Of a stretch of 64,000 nucleotides of DNA, positions 35,242 to 44,333 are shown piece by piece. Position numbers and translations under genes: made by a program. This stretch comes from Ktedonosporobacter rubrisoli (GTDB taxonomy: Bacteria; Chloroflexota; Ktedonobacteria; Ktedonobacterales; Ktedonobacteraceae): the NCBI RefSeq assembly GCF_004208415.1, contig NZ_CP035758.1:4092001-4156000 (forward strand), given 5' to 3'. Within the stretch, counting starts at the first letter, position 1; each line of letters begins with the position of its first letter. The notes beneath the pieces were generated by a model. That model was not told the DNA's origin and did not search any database. It saw only the letters and a program-made list of their open reading frames with translations.

Positions 35242-36156
35242 ATGTCTCAATTCAACCGTCCGCCCCTGATTCAAGCAGAATTAGCTAGGGAAATTGCTCC
35301 CGGGGTTATGGTGATTCCTGACCAGCACAGCGACCTGGTGCCCAATATTGGGATCATCAGCGGTACAGACGCCGTGCTCGTCGTCGATAGCGGCCTGGGG
35401 ATAGCAAATGGCCAAAGAGTGCTCCACAAAGCCAGGGAGATAGCCGGAGCGAAATCACTCTTGCTCACAAGCACACACTTTCATCCCGAGCATGCCTTTG
35501 GCACTCAAGTCTTCAAAGGGCTGGCTATCATTATCAGCAATGCCGCTCAGGCAGACGAACTACAAGAAAAAGGAGCTCTCTTTCTACACATTTTCCGCGA
35601 TCTAGGTCCCGAAGTTCGCGAGGCGCTTGAAGGTGTAGAAATGGTGATGCCGGATGAAACCTATCAAGGAGAAAAGGTCATCGACCTGGGTGGCAAGCAG
35701 GTAGTGCTACGAGAACTGGCCGGTCACACGCGCGGTGATCAGATCGTTTTTCTCCCGCACGAGGGGATACTATTCACTGGCGATCTCGTAGAGAACCGCC
35801 TGTTCCCCATCCTCTTTGATCAGGATGCCAGCTCCAGGCGCTGGATCGAGGCACTTACGCATATGCTTCGTCTTGCTCCGACAACGGTAGTTCCAGGGCA
35901 TGGGGATTTGGGAACGACTGCCCTCTTACAGGAGGTTCAAGACTTCTTTACCTTTGTTCGTGAGGACATAAACCTGCGTATCAAGGAAGGGCAGGCGCTT
36001 GAGCTCATCGATAAGGAAGCGGCCCGGGTCATCAAAGAGCGTTATCAGGAGTGGGGAAACGATCTTTGGATTCCCTTTGTAATCCGCAGCGTTTACGCCG
36101 AACTGACAGGAACTCCGCTAAAATCGCCTGAACTCAGCGTGGGAAGCGCTCGTTGA
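35242..36156 (+). CDS. MBL-fold metallo-hydrolase
   Basis: 304 residues. The zinc motif THFHPEH (78-84) has Glu where Asp is common. Further ligand segments are LAGHTRGD, FTGDLVENRLFP and VPGHGDLG. The ATG at 35242 follows AGGAG within a longer TTG frame. The substrate is unknown; it may be a detoxifying hydrolase controlled by the divergent TetR protein. Cytoplasmic (no signal peptide). Confidence 0.88.
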   Translation: MSQFNRPPLIQAELAREIAPGVMVIPDQHSDLVPNIGIISGTDAVLVVDSGLGIANGQRVLHKAREIAGAKSLLLTSTHFHPEHAFGTQVFKGLAIIISNAAQADELQEKGALFLHIFRDLGPEVREALEGVEMVMPDETYQGEKVIDLGGKQVVLRELAGHTRGDQIVFLPHEGILFTGDLVENRLFPILFDQDASSRRWIEALTHMLRLAPTTVVPGHGDLGTTALLQEVQDFFTFVREDINLRIKEGQALELIDKEAARVIKERYQEWGNDLWIPFVIRSVYAELTGTPLKSPELSVGSAR

Positions 36157-36201
36157 GCCAGACACAAATCGGTTCAGCCGACAAGGATTCGTCAGAAACT
36201 C

Positions 36202-36236
36202 CTCTTCGCACCATCGAGCTCTTCCGGTGCGAAGAG
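36202..36236. terminator. hairpin between convergent MBL hydrolase and dehydratase genes
   Basis: CTCTTCGCACC, 13-base loop, GGTGCGAAGAG: perfect 11-bp stem. No clear T run. Confidence 0.5.
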
Positions 36237-36403
36237 TGCTTGCCAGGCCTCTGGCGGCTGGCACTGGCCAGAGCGAGAAAGCTCGACAAGTAGCTAAGCG
36301 TGCGGCTTCAGCTCTTCCAACGAAACTTCGGGCAAACCACGGCTATACTGGCTCACCAGGGCAAGAAGTTTTCGCTGAACAAAAGCCGCACGCCGTAAAA
36401 CAT

Positions 36404-38038
36404 TTAGACGGTTGCGCCCAGAATCCAGGGCGAGAATTCTTCCTCTCCAATGCCCTGGGCCTCGCTCTTACTTTGCTTGCCGCTGGCTACAGCAATAACT
36501 TCCTCCAATATCTGCCGGCCAACTTCCTGGATGCTGGTTCCATCAAGGATTACCCCGGCATTGATATCCATATCGTTGCGCATATTCTCATAAGTTGTCT
36601 TGTTTGTCGCAACTTTAATCGAAGGAGCTGGCTTAAAGCCAAAGCACGATCCGCGACCGGTCGTAAACACAATAATATTCGACCCGCCAGCTACTTGCCC
36701 GGTCGCCGAAACGGGATCGTAGCCCGGCGTATCCATCACAACAAGCCCACGCTCGTTAATCTGCTCGGCATAGCGGTACACGGCATTCAAAGGCGTTGAG
36801 CCGCCCTTTGCCACGGCGCCCAGCGACTTCTCGTAAATCGTCGTTAAGCCGCCAAGCTTATTGCCAGGGGCCGGATTATTATCAAGCTCCATATCATTGA
36901 TGGCAGTATAATGCTCCCACCAGCGCAGGCGCTCAACAAACTTCTCCCCAATCTCGCGACTACGAGCCCGCCTGAGCAACAAATGTTCTGCACCGTAGAT
37001 CTCCGGCGTTTCGCTCAAGACCGCCGTCCCGCCCTGGCGAACCAGTTCATCCACGCAGTAGCCAAGGGCAGGATTGGCCGTAATGCCGCTCCAGCCGTCG
37101 CTTCCACCGCACTGCAGAGCAAGCGTCAATTCAGAGATAGGAATAGGCTCTCTCTGCACAGCGTTTACTTGCGGCAAGAGCTCGGCGATCATCCGCGCCC
37201 CCTCCTCAACAGTGCCAGAGATGCCATGGTTCTCCTGAATGGTCAAAAATAAAGGTTTTTTCCACGAAGCCTGGCGGCCATGACTCAGCTCCATATTCTG
37301 AATCATCTCCTGAACCTGGTTGCTCTCGCATCCAAGACCCACCAGGAGATAAGCCCCAACATTTGGATGGATAGCCATACCGGCCAGCACGCGCTGCAAT
37401 TGCTCTACTGACGAGCTGCCATGACGCATCCCACAGCCGCTCTTATGCGTCAAGCCAATCACCCCATCAATATTCGGATATTCACGCATAATCTCCGGGC
37501 CAAAGTGCCGCTGGATATAGCGTACGGTACTGGCCGAACAATTCACTGTGCTGATAATAGCTATATAATTACGTGTACCTGCCTTGCCATCTGGCCGCCT
37601 ATATCCCATGAAGGTGCGTCGCTGCTCAGGAGGAAGGAAATCAACGGGATGGACATCGACACCGTATTCATAGTCCTGCTGCAGTTCTCCTACTGCAAGA
37701 TTATGGCTATGCACATGCGAGCCCACTTGAATAGGCTGCGTGGCAAAACCGATAATTGAACCATAGCGCCGCACTGCTTGCCCCTGAGCAATATCATGCA
37801 AAGCCACCTTATGCGCTGAGGGCACACGTTGCAGCACCTCAACCAGCTCGCCGCCATTTCTTGTCCCATCCGGGAGGCGAATAATAACTCCTCGGCTCAG
37901 GGGGACGCGCGCAATCGCCACGTCATCTTTTGCATTGAGCAGCATCGCTACATCGTTGAGCGGAACTGGTTCCCCGCGCGGAGGGCCGCTGCGCACAACG
38001 ACGTGTACTTTGGGGGTCTGGGTGTCTGGAGTATCCAT
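36404..38038 (-). CDS. UxaA/GarD-family sugar-acid dehydratase
   Basis: 544 residues. The N-terminal SAF domain (about 25-110, HDIAQGQAVRRYGSIIGFA, HVHSHNL) and the C-terminal dehydratase domain (GYRRPDGKAGTRNYIAI, NCSASTV, HKSGCGMRHG, LGCESNQ, LQCGGSDGWSGITANPALG, DNNPAPGNKLGG) match altronate/galactarate dehydratases, iron-dependent enzymes making 2-keto-3-deoxy acids. The ATG at 38038 follows GAGGAAA. The exact hexarate/aldonate substrate is not determined. It lies downstream of the LarA-like gene, same strand. Confidence 0.9.
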   Translation of the reverse strand: MDTPDTQTPKVHVVVRSGPPRGEPVPLNDVAMLLNAKDDVAIARVPLSRGVIIRLPDGTRNGGELVEVLQRVPSAHKVALHDIAQGQAVRRYGSIIGFATQPIQVGSHVHSHNLAVGELQQDYEYGVDVHPVDFLPPEQRRTFMGYRRPDGKAGTRNYIAIISTVNCSASTVRYIQRHFGPEIMREYPNIDGVIGLTHKSGCGMRHGSSSVEQLQRVLAGMAIHPNVGAYLLVGLGCESNQVQEMIQNMELSHGRQASWKKPLFLTIQENHGISGTVEEGARMIAELLPQVNAVQREPIPISELTLALQCGGSDGWSGITANPALGYCVDELVRQGGTAVLSETPEIYGAEHLLLRRARSREIGEKFVERLRWWEHYTAINDMELDNNPAPGNKLGGLTTIYEKSLGAVAKGGSTPLNAVYRYAEQINERGLVVMDTPGYDPVSATGQVAGGSNIIVFTTGRGSCFGFKPAPSIKVATNKTTYENMRNDMDINAGVILDGTSIQEVGRQILEEVIAVASGKQSKSEAQGIGEEEFSPWILGATV

Positions 38039-38285
38039 ATGCAATTTCCTCGTGAGAATGGGCCTCATTAGCCCTGATTGAAGAGCGTAACCGGTCCGAG
38101 CGAATAACTGGGACAGCTACACTCATTTGACTTAGCCTGCAGAAGGTACAGGCCCTGTTGAGCCTTTACCCTTGCTATCCTAGAGCAGCTCTTTATGAGA
38201 TACTCTATCCAAACAGGTTCAGGGCTGGGCGCGTTCCCATTACCTGATCCTGAGAAAGCTCTCTTCTCCATTGTCAAACCATAGT

Positions 38286-39611
38286 TTATGCCTGGCGCAT
38301 ACGCAGATCAGCAAAGGGAATAAGTGTATCGCTTGTATCAAGCGGAAAGGCTTGCGCCGCACCAAGGATTTCTACCTTGCTTTCGGGCCGCAGGCTTGCG
38401 AGACAAGCAGAACTTGCCAGCATATATTCAAGCCGCAAGGTGCTTTCAATACGCGCTAAGCGTATTTTTGTGGGATCAGGACAGCCACTTGTATGCAGCG
38501 CAGCCGCTATAGCCTCGCGATCCGTAGAAAAGACCATAGGAACTTTTCCCGCATCGACGGCGATAACGCCAGCCGTTAAAACATTGATATAAAAAGAGTG
38601 AAAATCCACTTTGCTCATCAGATGCGCCGTCACAAAGTCAGCAGTACCCAGACCAATCGCATTCCCATGCGACTCATCGGTTAGATCGTGCACGCTTATA
38701 TTGCTAATTCTCGCAGCCGTGGGTTTTTGCTCCCCCGAGCGCAGACGACCAATGATATTCGTGTCCATGCCAGCCCCACTAATATTTTTGCCCATCTTAT
38801 CAATTACCAGAACGTCAAGGACATCCCAGGGCAGACGAGGCATCATATCCTTGGCCCGCTGCGTCAAGAGACGCTCATGTTCGGCGCCAATCCCGGCGGG
38901 CTGCACCGCGGCTATCTCCGCGACCTCATCGAAGGCATTCTCGACAATGGCCAGGCCCAAAAGAATAGAAGCGTGGGAGACTACATACTTTGCGACTTCA
39001 GGAACATAATGCTTTAAACCTTCTAATCCCCAGGAATGCACGGCCAGAGCGCCAGCATGTTTGCTCAGCCCGATCGCTAGCATCTTGGAAAGACCGCTCT
39101 CAATGGGTGCATTAAAGTCAGTGTGGGGTTTAATCCGGTTCACAAGAATGATGCCATCGGCCTGATGAGCCACCCGATCAATGTAGACGGGTAAACCAGC
39201 AGGAAGCTTGCCAAGTACATCTACCTCAAGCGAAGAAATAATGGGCGCGCCGACAGATGCTTCGGTTATATCCAGGCTCGCCAAAACTGCTCTTTGCCCC
39301 TCGGCCGTTGCGCCTCCGTGACTTCCCATAGCTGGGATGACAAAAGGATCGGCCCCATAACGACGTAGCGTGACGACTAGAGTACGTATAATTTCAGCAA
39401 TATTAGCAATACCGCGGCTGCCTGTAGCGATGGCGATACGAGCGCCGGGCCGAATCTTCTCCGCCAGGCTGGCTTGCTCCAAAACCTCTACTACAGTACT
39501 TTCTACATCCTGAACACGCTGACGAGGAAAACGCTGACGTAGCAATACAAGATCGGGAAGAGGTACGGCCTTAAGCAGGCCAGTTGTGTCTTGATAAGGT
39601 TGCAAATTCAT
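38286..39611 (-). CDS. LarA-like nickel-pincer-type isomerase/racemase family protein
   Basis: 441 residues. The N-terminal segment IAIATGSRGIANIAEIIRTLV and VIPAMGSHGGATAEGQRAVL match the LarA N-domain (substrate and cofactor loop with His). Then comes VNRIKPHTDFNAPIESGLSKMLAIGLSKHAGA, family-typical (shown as KPHTDF and GLSKML). LarA enzymes use a Ni-pincer nucleotide to move hydride on 2-hydroxy acids. Pairing with a sugar-acid dehydratase suggests epimerisation of an aldonate. No larB/C/E maturation genes were seen in the window. Confidence 0.8.
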   Translation of the reverse strand: MNLQPYQDTTGLLKAVPLPDLVLLRQRFPRQRVQDVESTVVEVLEQASLAEKIRPGARIAIATGSRGIANIAEIIRTLVVTLRRYGADPFVIPAMGSHGGATAEGQRAVLASLDITEASVGAPIISSLEVDVLGKLPAGLPVYIDRVAHQADGIILVNRIKPHTDFNAPIESGLSKMLAIGLSKHAGALAVHSWGLEGLKHYVPEVAKYVVSHASILLGLAIVENAFDEVAEIAAVQPAGIGAEHERLLTQRAKDMMPRLPWDVLDVLVIDKMGKNISGAGMDTNIIGRLRSGEQKPTAARISNISVHDLTDESHGNAIGLGTADFVTAHLMSKVDFHSFYINVLTAGVIAVDAGKVPMVFSTDREAIAAALHTSGCPDPTKIRLARIESTLRLEYMLASSACLASLRPESKVEILGAAQAFPLDTSDTLIPFADLRMRQA

Positions 39612-39900
39612 TCAGGTACCTCCAGGATGGCAGCCAGATGGGAAACGGAGCCCTTAACAATAGCCAGGCCATCTCGCTAGTGAGGTTGCGGGATGGATAG
39701 AGACGTTACTTGCTACACCCGATAAACTCTCTTGAATATCATAACATTACGCTGGTGATCAGCGCACTGGGCAGGGGCCATCTGACGCGTTAGCTAAAAA
39801 TGATATTTCTCAGTCCTGAGCAGGCTGCACCACCTGTCACCTTTGATAAGAGCGCTCAAGCGTCTGCGCCGATTGGTTTTGTCAAGGACCATTCATGCAT

Positions 39901-39929
39901 TAGACAGAGCTAAACGGCTATGGTAGAAT
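39901..39929 (+). promoter_or_regulatory. possible promoter toward the nitrilase gene
   Basis: TAGACA (39901-39906), 17 bases, TAGAAT (39924-39929). The coding start is about 300 bases away, so a long leader is implied. The rest of the 616-base intergenic region (39612-40227) shows no gene or obvious RNA. Confidence 0.4.
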
Positions 39930-40227
39930 CACATTAATAATTTAACCGACGTTGTGAGAAATCCACATATGCATACCTTTTATTGACGTTGCTACAGCAG
40001 ACAAACTAAGCTTCATTTTTCCCTCATTCGCCAGCAAGCAAATGAGCTAGTTTGTTTTGCGCATCTCAATAAGCGCTCGCAGCAAAGCTTCTCCATTAGC
40101 CGTCCTCGCTGCAGATCTCCACCTGCATACAGCATCCCCAGACAAAGCCATATAACCTATGGCAGTGCTTTACGCTAAACAAGCGCAAGAGAAATTGAGT
40201 AGATGATAAATAGAAGAATTCCAAGAC

Positions 40228-41229
40228 ATGAAAGGTTTTCCTCAGAGCATGCAAGTAACGGTAGCACTTCTACAGATGACCGGCCACGCCAACGATCAGG
40301 CGGCAAATCTGCGTAAGGGAGAAGCATTTTGTCGGCAAGCGCGCCAGATGGGGGCCGACATCGCACTCTTCCCCGAAATGTGGAATATTGGCTATACAGC
40401 AGGCTATCCACACGATTCTGATGGTGGCGATATATGGAGAGCGCCCCAGGCCTGGACGCAATCGCCTGCAAAGATTGGCGGAGTAGAGCCGAGCGCCCGC
40501 GCACAGTGGCTATCCCAGGCAATTGGCCGCGATGATCCATTTATCACGCACTTTCGTCAGTTGGCCAGAGAGCTGCAAATGGCTATCGCGATTAGCTATC
40601 TCGAAAAGTGGCAAGGAGGGCCGCGCAACAGCGTCTCCCTTATTGATAGACATGGCGAAATTATTATGACCTATGCCAAAATCCACACCTGTGACTTTGA
40701 CGAACCAGAATGGTTCCTCACGCCGGGCGACGATTTCTTCGTCAGCTCACTGGACACATCCGCAGGCGAAGTAAAAATCGGGACAATGATCTGTTACGAT
40801 CGTGAGTTCCCAGAAAGCGCAAGAATTCTCATGCTTAAGGGCGCCGAGCTTATCCTTACGCCAAATGCCTGCCCTCTAGAATCTCTGCGCATTGAGCAAT
40901 TCAGGATGCGAGCTTACGAAAACATGGTCGGTGTGGCTATGGCCAACTACGCGGCACCCCAGGAGAATGGGCACTCAGTAGCTTTTGATCCATGCACATT
41001 TGAGGATGGCGGCCTGCGCGATACCCTGATCATAGAAGCGGGAGAGCACGAAGGAATCTTCCTGGCCCCCTTTGATCTTGACAAGCTACGCGCCTATCGC
41101 GCGCGCGAAACCTGGGGCAATGCCTTCAGGAAACCGCATCGCTACGGCCTGTTGACCTCGCTGGAGGTTGAGGAACCTTTTATCCGCACCAACGCACAAG
41201 GCGAGCGCTACGACAGACAAAAGCGCTAA
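40228..41229 (+). CDS. nitrilase-superfamily carbon-nitrogen hydrolase
   Basis: 333 residues with the complete Glu-Lys-Cys triad: E50 in ALFPEM, K151 in YAKIHTCDF and C189 in GTMICYDREFPES. The superfamily hydrolyses amides, N-carbamoyl compounds or nitriles; the substrate here is unknown. The start could also be ATG 40249; neither has a strong ribosome site. It stands alone, divergent from the LarA-like gene. Confidence 0.9.
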   Translation: MKGFPQSMQVTVALLQMTGHANDQAANLRKGEAFCRQARQMGADIALFPEMWNIGYTAGYPHDSDGGDIWRAPQAWTQSPAKIGGVEPSARAQWLSQAIGRDDPFITHFRQLARELQMAIAISYLEKWQGGPRNSVSLIDRHGEIIMTYAKIHTCDFDEPEWFLTPGDDFFVSSLDTSAGEVKIGTMICYDREFPESARILMLKGAELILTPNACPLESLRIEQFRMRAYENMVGVAMANYAAPQENGHSVAFDPCTFEDGGLRDTLIIEAGEHEGIFLAPFDLDKLRAYRARETWGNAFRKPHRYGLLTSLEVEEPFIRTNAQGERYDRQKR

Positions 41230-41325
41230 TAATTTCCTTGCCTCTATCCAAGAGGCAGACAACAAGCAAGCAGGAGATGGCACTCAGTCGAGTGTCATCC
41301 CCATGCAGGTTTAGCCTCGCCAAAC

Positions 41326-42333
41326 CTACGTACGACTAAAAAGTCTTTTTATGGAGGCTGGGACCAGGCTCGGCTTGGTTCCATTGCAGTTCTGCAGCTC
41401 GGTCTGCAATTGCGTAACCTGTTTCGTTAACGTAGCAATTCGAGGATCTTGCCCGGGTCCCTTGTCTATATGCGCAGGGAAGCAGGGTCCGGGCAAGCCC
41501 GGCACGCCATCCACTTCATTACCAGGATCGTAAAGCATGGCTCCCCGTTCCATAAATTGGATGGCTGCCTGTTTCGTCCCGGGTACATGTATCTCATCAG
41601 AAGTGGGCAGGCCAAAAATGGAGAGGCCATTCAAGCCAACCTGTCCAAAGGTGCGATAGAAGGCAAGCAAGCCGTAGGCAATATCATGCTGCTTTCCGTC
41701 AAGGCTTGAGGCAACTTTGCAATGCCAGCGCTGATCCTTCTCTATTTCTTCGAAGTATTGGGATACTTGACTGATTTGTAACACAGTGACCTCGCTTTGC
41801 TGAAGAAAAGACCATAGCTCATCCCAGGGATAAGGACCAGGACAATTGGCCCGATTAACAGGGTCAATGGAGAAATGGCCGGTAATGCCACCATTGCCAT
41901 CGGCTTTACGAGCAGGAATGTTATGCCGCTGGCAGATGTGCTTGATCAGACGAAAGCTCGCATCCTTTTGCGCCGCTGTGAGCTCATCGCTATTATCGCT
42001 TGAGGGCTTGCAATGCTCAATCGAGACAGTAATATCATTGGGATTGACGGCGCTGCTCCACCAGGGATCGTGCCCAGCAGAGATATAGCCATTCGCCCAG
42101 GCTCCATCGCTTTCGCTTACACATTGCACAATTTCGCCATCGCGCCCAATAACGTAATGACTGGATACAGGGTTACTGCTACCTTGCGTCGACTGGAAGT
42201 AGTTAGCAATAGCTTCAGCACTTGTACCGCCTGCGGTACCATGCAAAATGATATAATTTGGCTGATATCCTTCCCGATTCGAGAAGTAGTTGTCGTCAGC
42301 AATGACGGTCACTCCCGGTTCATCTGGAAGCAT
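41326..42333 (-). CDS. N-acetylmuramoyl-L-alanine amidase (amidase_2/PGRP fold)
   Basis: 335 residues. YIILHGTAGG and SSHYVIGRDGEIVQCVSESDGAWANG open the amidase fold; zinc ligands are the first His, a second in the EHCK region, and the C of GHFSIDPVNRANCPG. The C-terminal ~130 residues are a separate region with a coiled-coil tail (IATLTKQVTQLQTELQNCNG). No signal peptide is evident. It may be a cell-wall remodelling or phage-type lysin; no other phage genes are near. Confidence 0.85.
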   Translation of the reverse strand: MLPDEPGVTVIADDNYFSNREGYQPNYIILHGTAGGTSAEAIANYFQSTQGSSNPVSSHYVIGRDGEIVQCVSESDGAWANGYISAGHDPWWSSAVNPNDITVSIEHCKPSSDNSDELTAAQKDASFRLIKHICQRHNIPARKADGNGGITGHFSIDPVNRANCPGPYPWDELWSFLQQSEVTVLQISQVSQYFEEIEKDQRWHCKVASSLDGKQHDIAYGLLAFYRTFGQVGLNGLSIFGLPTSDEIHVPGTKQAAIQFMERGAMLYDPGNEVDGVPGLPGPCFPAHIDKGPGQDPRIATLTKQVTQLQTELQNCNGTKPSLVPASIKRLFSRT

Positions 42334-42962
42334 ATACCCCCCTTTCTACCAGGATATCATTAACGCATCTAACAAGAAGACTCCTATTTTCTATATTTCT
42401 CTTATTTACCATAAACATTCCTATTTTTATTATACGCACCAAGAAAATCTCTACCTTGCAAACGCACTTAGGCAATCAGGCATCCCTAAAGCTATTTAGT
42501 CCGCCCAGGGTTTTCTTGCAAATACAGATGTATATTATACTAATTCACCCTATCTTGCATACAAAGTATTACTAATGTAGGCAGACCAGCTCAACTTCTC
42601 TTCCAATGAGCTAGCGATAATCGAAACAAACCGGCGCTATTAATACTAGATAAAGCATTCGCGTTCCCTACCTTCCTCAAGATAAATGCCACTTGCCCGA
42701 TGTAAAGGCTCAATAGTACTTTTGAGCTCTGCCATTGCTGAGGTAAGAAGAGGATAATTTTTTATGGTACAGTATTAGTCATCCACTCCTGTACTCGGAC
42801 TGAGCTAAGTATGGAGCTAAGTACATAATACGCATTTCTATGTTAGCATTGGGGCATATATTAATAAAGCAAGCATGTTGACATAGCTTATGTGTGCTAT
42901 TACAATAGCTCTGGTTCCCTATAGGCGGAGCAGAAGCTTCTAAGAGAGGTTTAAGAACCTGG
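42334..42962. other. 629-base intergenic region
   Basis: AT-rich, between a divergent amidase and kinase. Only short frames without ribosome sites occur. No repeat or RNA structure recognised. Confidence 0.4.
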
Positions 42963-43862
42963 ATGATTAGAGGCCAGTTAGAACAACTATTTGGCAACTA
43001 TCGTCTATTGTGCCAGTTGGGACGAGGCGGTTTTTCGCAGATCTACCTGGCGGAGCATGAGCTTTTTCATACACAGGCGGTAGTAAAAATACTGGATGGA
43101 CGAAGAACTGAAAACGATATAGCTAAATTTCTCGCTCAAGCTTCTGTTCTCATCCATTTACGGCATCCGCATATTGTACCGGTCCTGGACTTTGGTCTTC
43201 AGGATGATACAGCATATCTTGTCATGGACTATGCTCCTCACGGTAGCCTGCGCGAGCGCCATCCAAAGGGAACATCGCTCTCCCCAGAAATCGTTACACT
43301 ATATATCAATCAGGTAGCCTTAGCGCTTGACTATATTCATCAACACAAACTCATCCATCGGGACGTCAAGCCCCAGAATCTATTACTTGGCCCAAACAAT
43401 GAAGTCCTCCTCAGCGACTTCGGCATCGCAGTTGTTTCTCAAAGTCTCGATCCACTTTATGCGGAAGTATATGATTTTGAGGGAACTGTCATTTACGCAG
43501 CGCCCGAACAATTGCAAGGCAAGCCGCGCAGGAGCAGCGATCAGTATGCTCTTGGTATTGTCGTTTATGAATGGCTTTGTGGAAGCTGGCCTTTCTCTGG
43601 CTCTTTCGATGAGCTTGTTCATCAGCATTTGTTTGTCCCTCCAGTTCCTTTGCGCGCCAAAAACAGCGCACTCTCTCCTGCCATCGAATATGTAGTAATG
43701 AAAGCCCTCGCCAAAGATCCTGATGAGCGCTTTAGCAGCGTAGGCGAATTTGCTAGCGCGCTTAGCCATGCTGTTGAAGGCTCGCCTTCAGTCCCAACGC
43801 AGACCAAAGCTCGCCGCCAATTCAGATCTCCTCAACCCTTTAGGGACCTGGAAAGCCTCTAA
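42963..43862 (+). CDS. Ser/Thr protein kinase (Hanks type), soluble
   Basis: 299 residues consisting almost only of a kinase domain: glycine loop LGRGGFSQIYLAE (19-31), VVKIL with K42, HRDVKPQNLLL, DFGIAVV, GTVIYAAPEQL and DQYALGIVVYEWLCGSWPF. There is no transmembrane helix or sensor domain at the C-terminus, which ends in a short basic stretch, so it probably depends on a partner for input. It lies 470 bases before the secreted NQ-rich protein gene on the same strand. Confidence 0.92.
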   Translation: MIRGQLEQLFGNYRLLCQLGRGGFSQIYLAEHELFHTQAVVKILDGRRTENDIAKFLAQASVLIHLRHPHIVPVLDFGLQDDTAYLVMDYAPHGSLRERHPKGTSLSPEIVTLYINQVALALDYIHQHKLIHRDVKPQNLLLGPNNEVLLSDFGIAVVSQSLDPLYAEVYDFEGTVIYAAPEQLQGKPRRSSDQYALGIVVYEWLCGSWPFSGSFDELVHQHLFVPPVPLRAKNSALSPAIEYVVMKALAKDPDERFSSVGEFASALSHAVEGSPSVPTQTKARRQFRSPQPFRDLESL

Positions 43863-44333
43863 GTTCCTGTCATCAAACCCTCCACGTTTAAGAAGAGCCA
43901 TTTTTACATATATCATCAAGCTAAGGACCATTTCGTCATTAGAAGAAAAATGTGGTTAAGATTCCATAACTATATATTGGTACTTTTGTATTATTTAATA
44001 ATATATAGATACACTGTTAGCGCATCAACATGGTACCATCGTAACAAAGCTATTTGGATACATGAAGAGGCAAAACCTCATAGCATATCCTAAGAAGAAA
44101 CGCTATGAAATTTTCTGGCGGTTAGCATAGTACAGCAATAATTAAATTTCTGACACCAAAGTGCCACCAGATACAAACAAAGGGCCTTTTCAGATTATGT
44201 ATCTTCAACTAACAGCAGCTCTTTATGAGGAGAAATAGTAGCGAAAGTGCAAAAGGGCAATAGGCGACATAGACAACATACAGATCCATTTGCCAGCAAT
44301 ATTTGCACTCTTAAGAAAGGGGTATGTCAATAT

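Noticed and set aside
41326..42333. Prophage remnant indicated by the amidase
   Set aside because: No holin, tail, terminase or integrase gene nearby; an isolated amidase is common in chromosomes.
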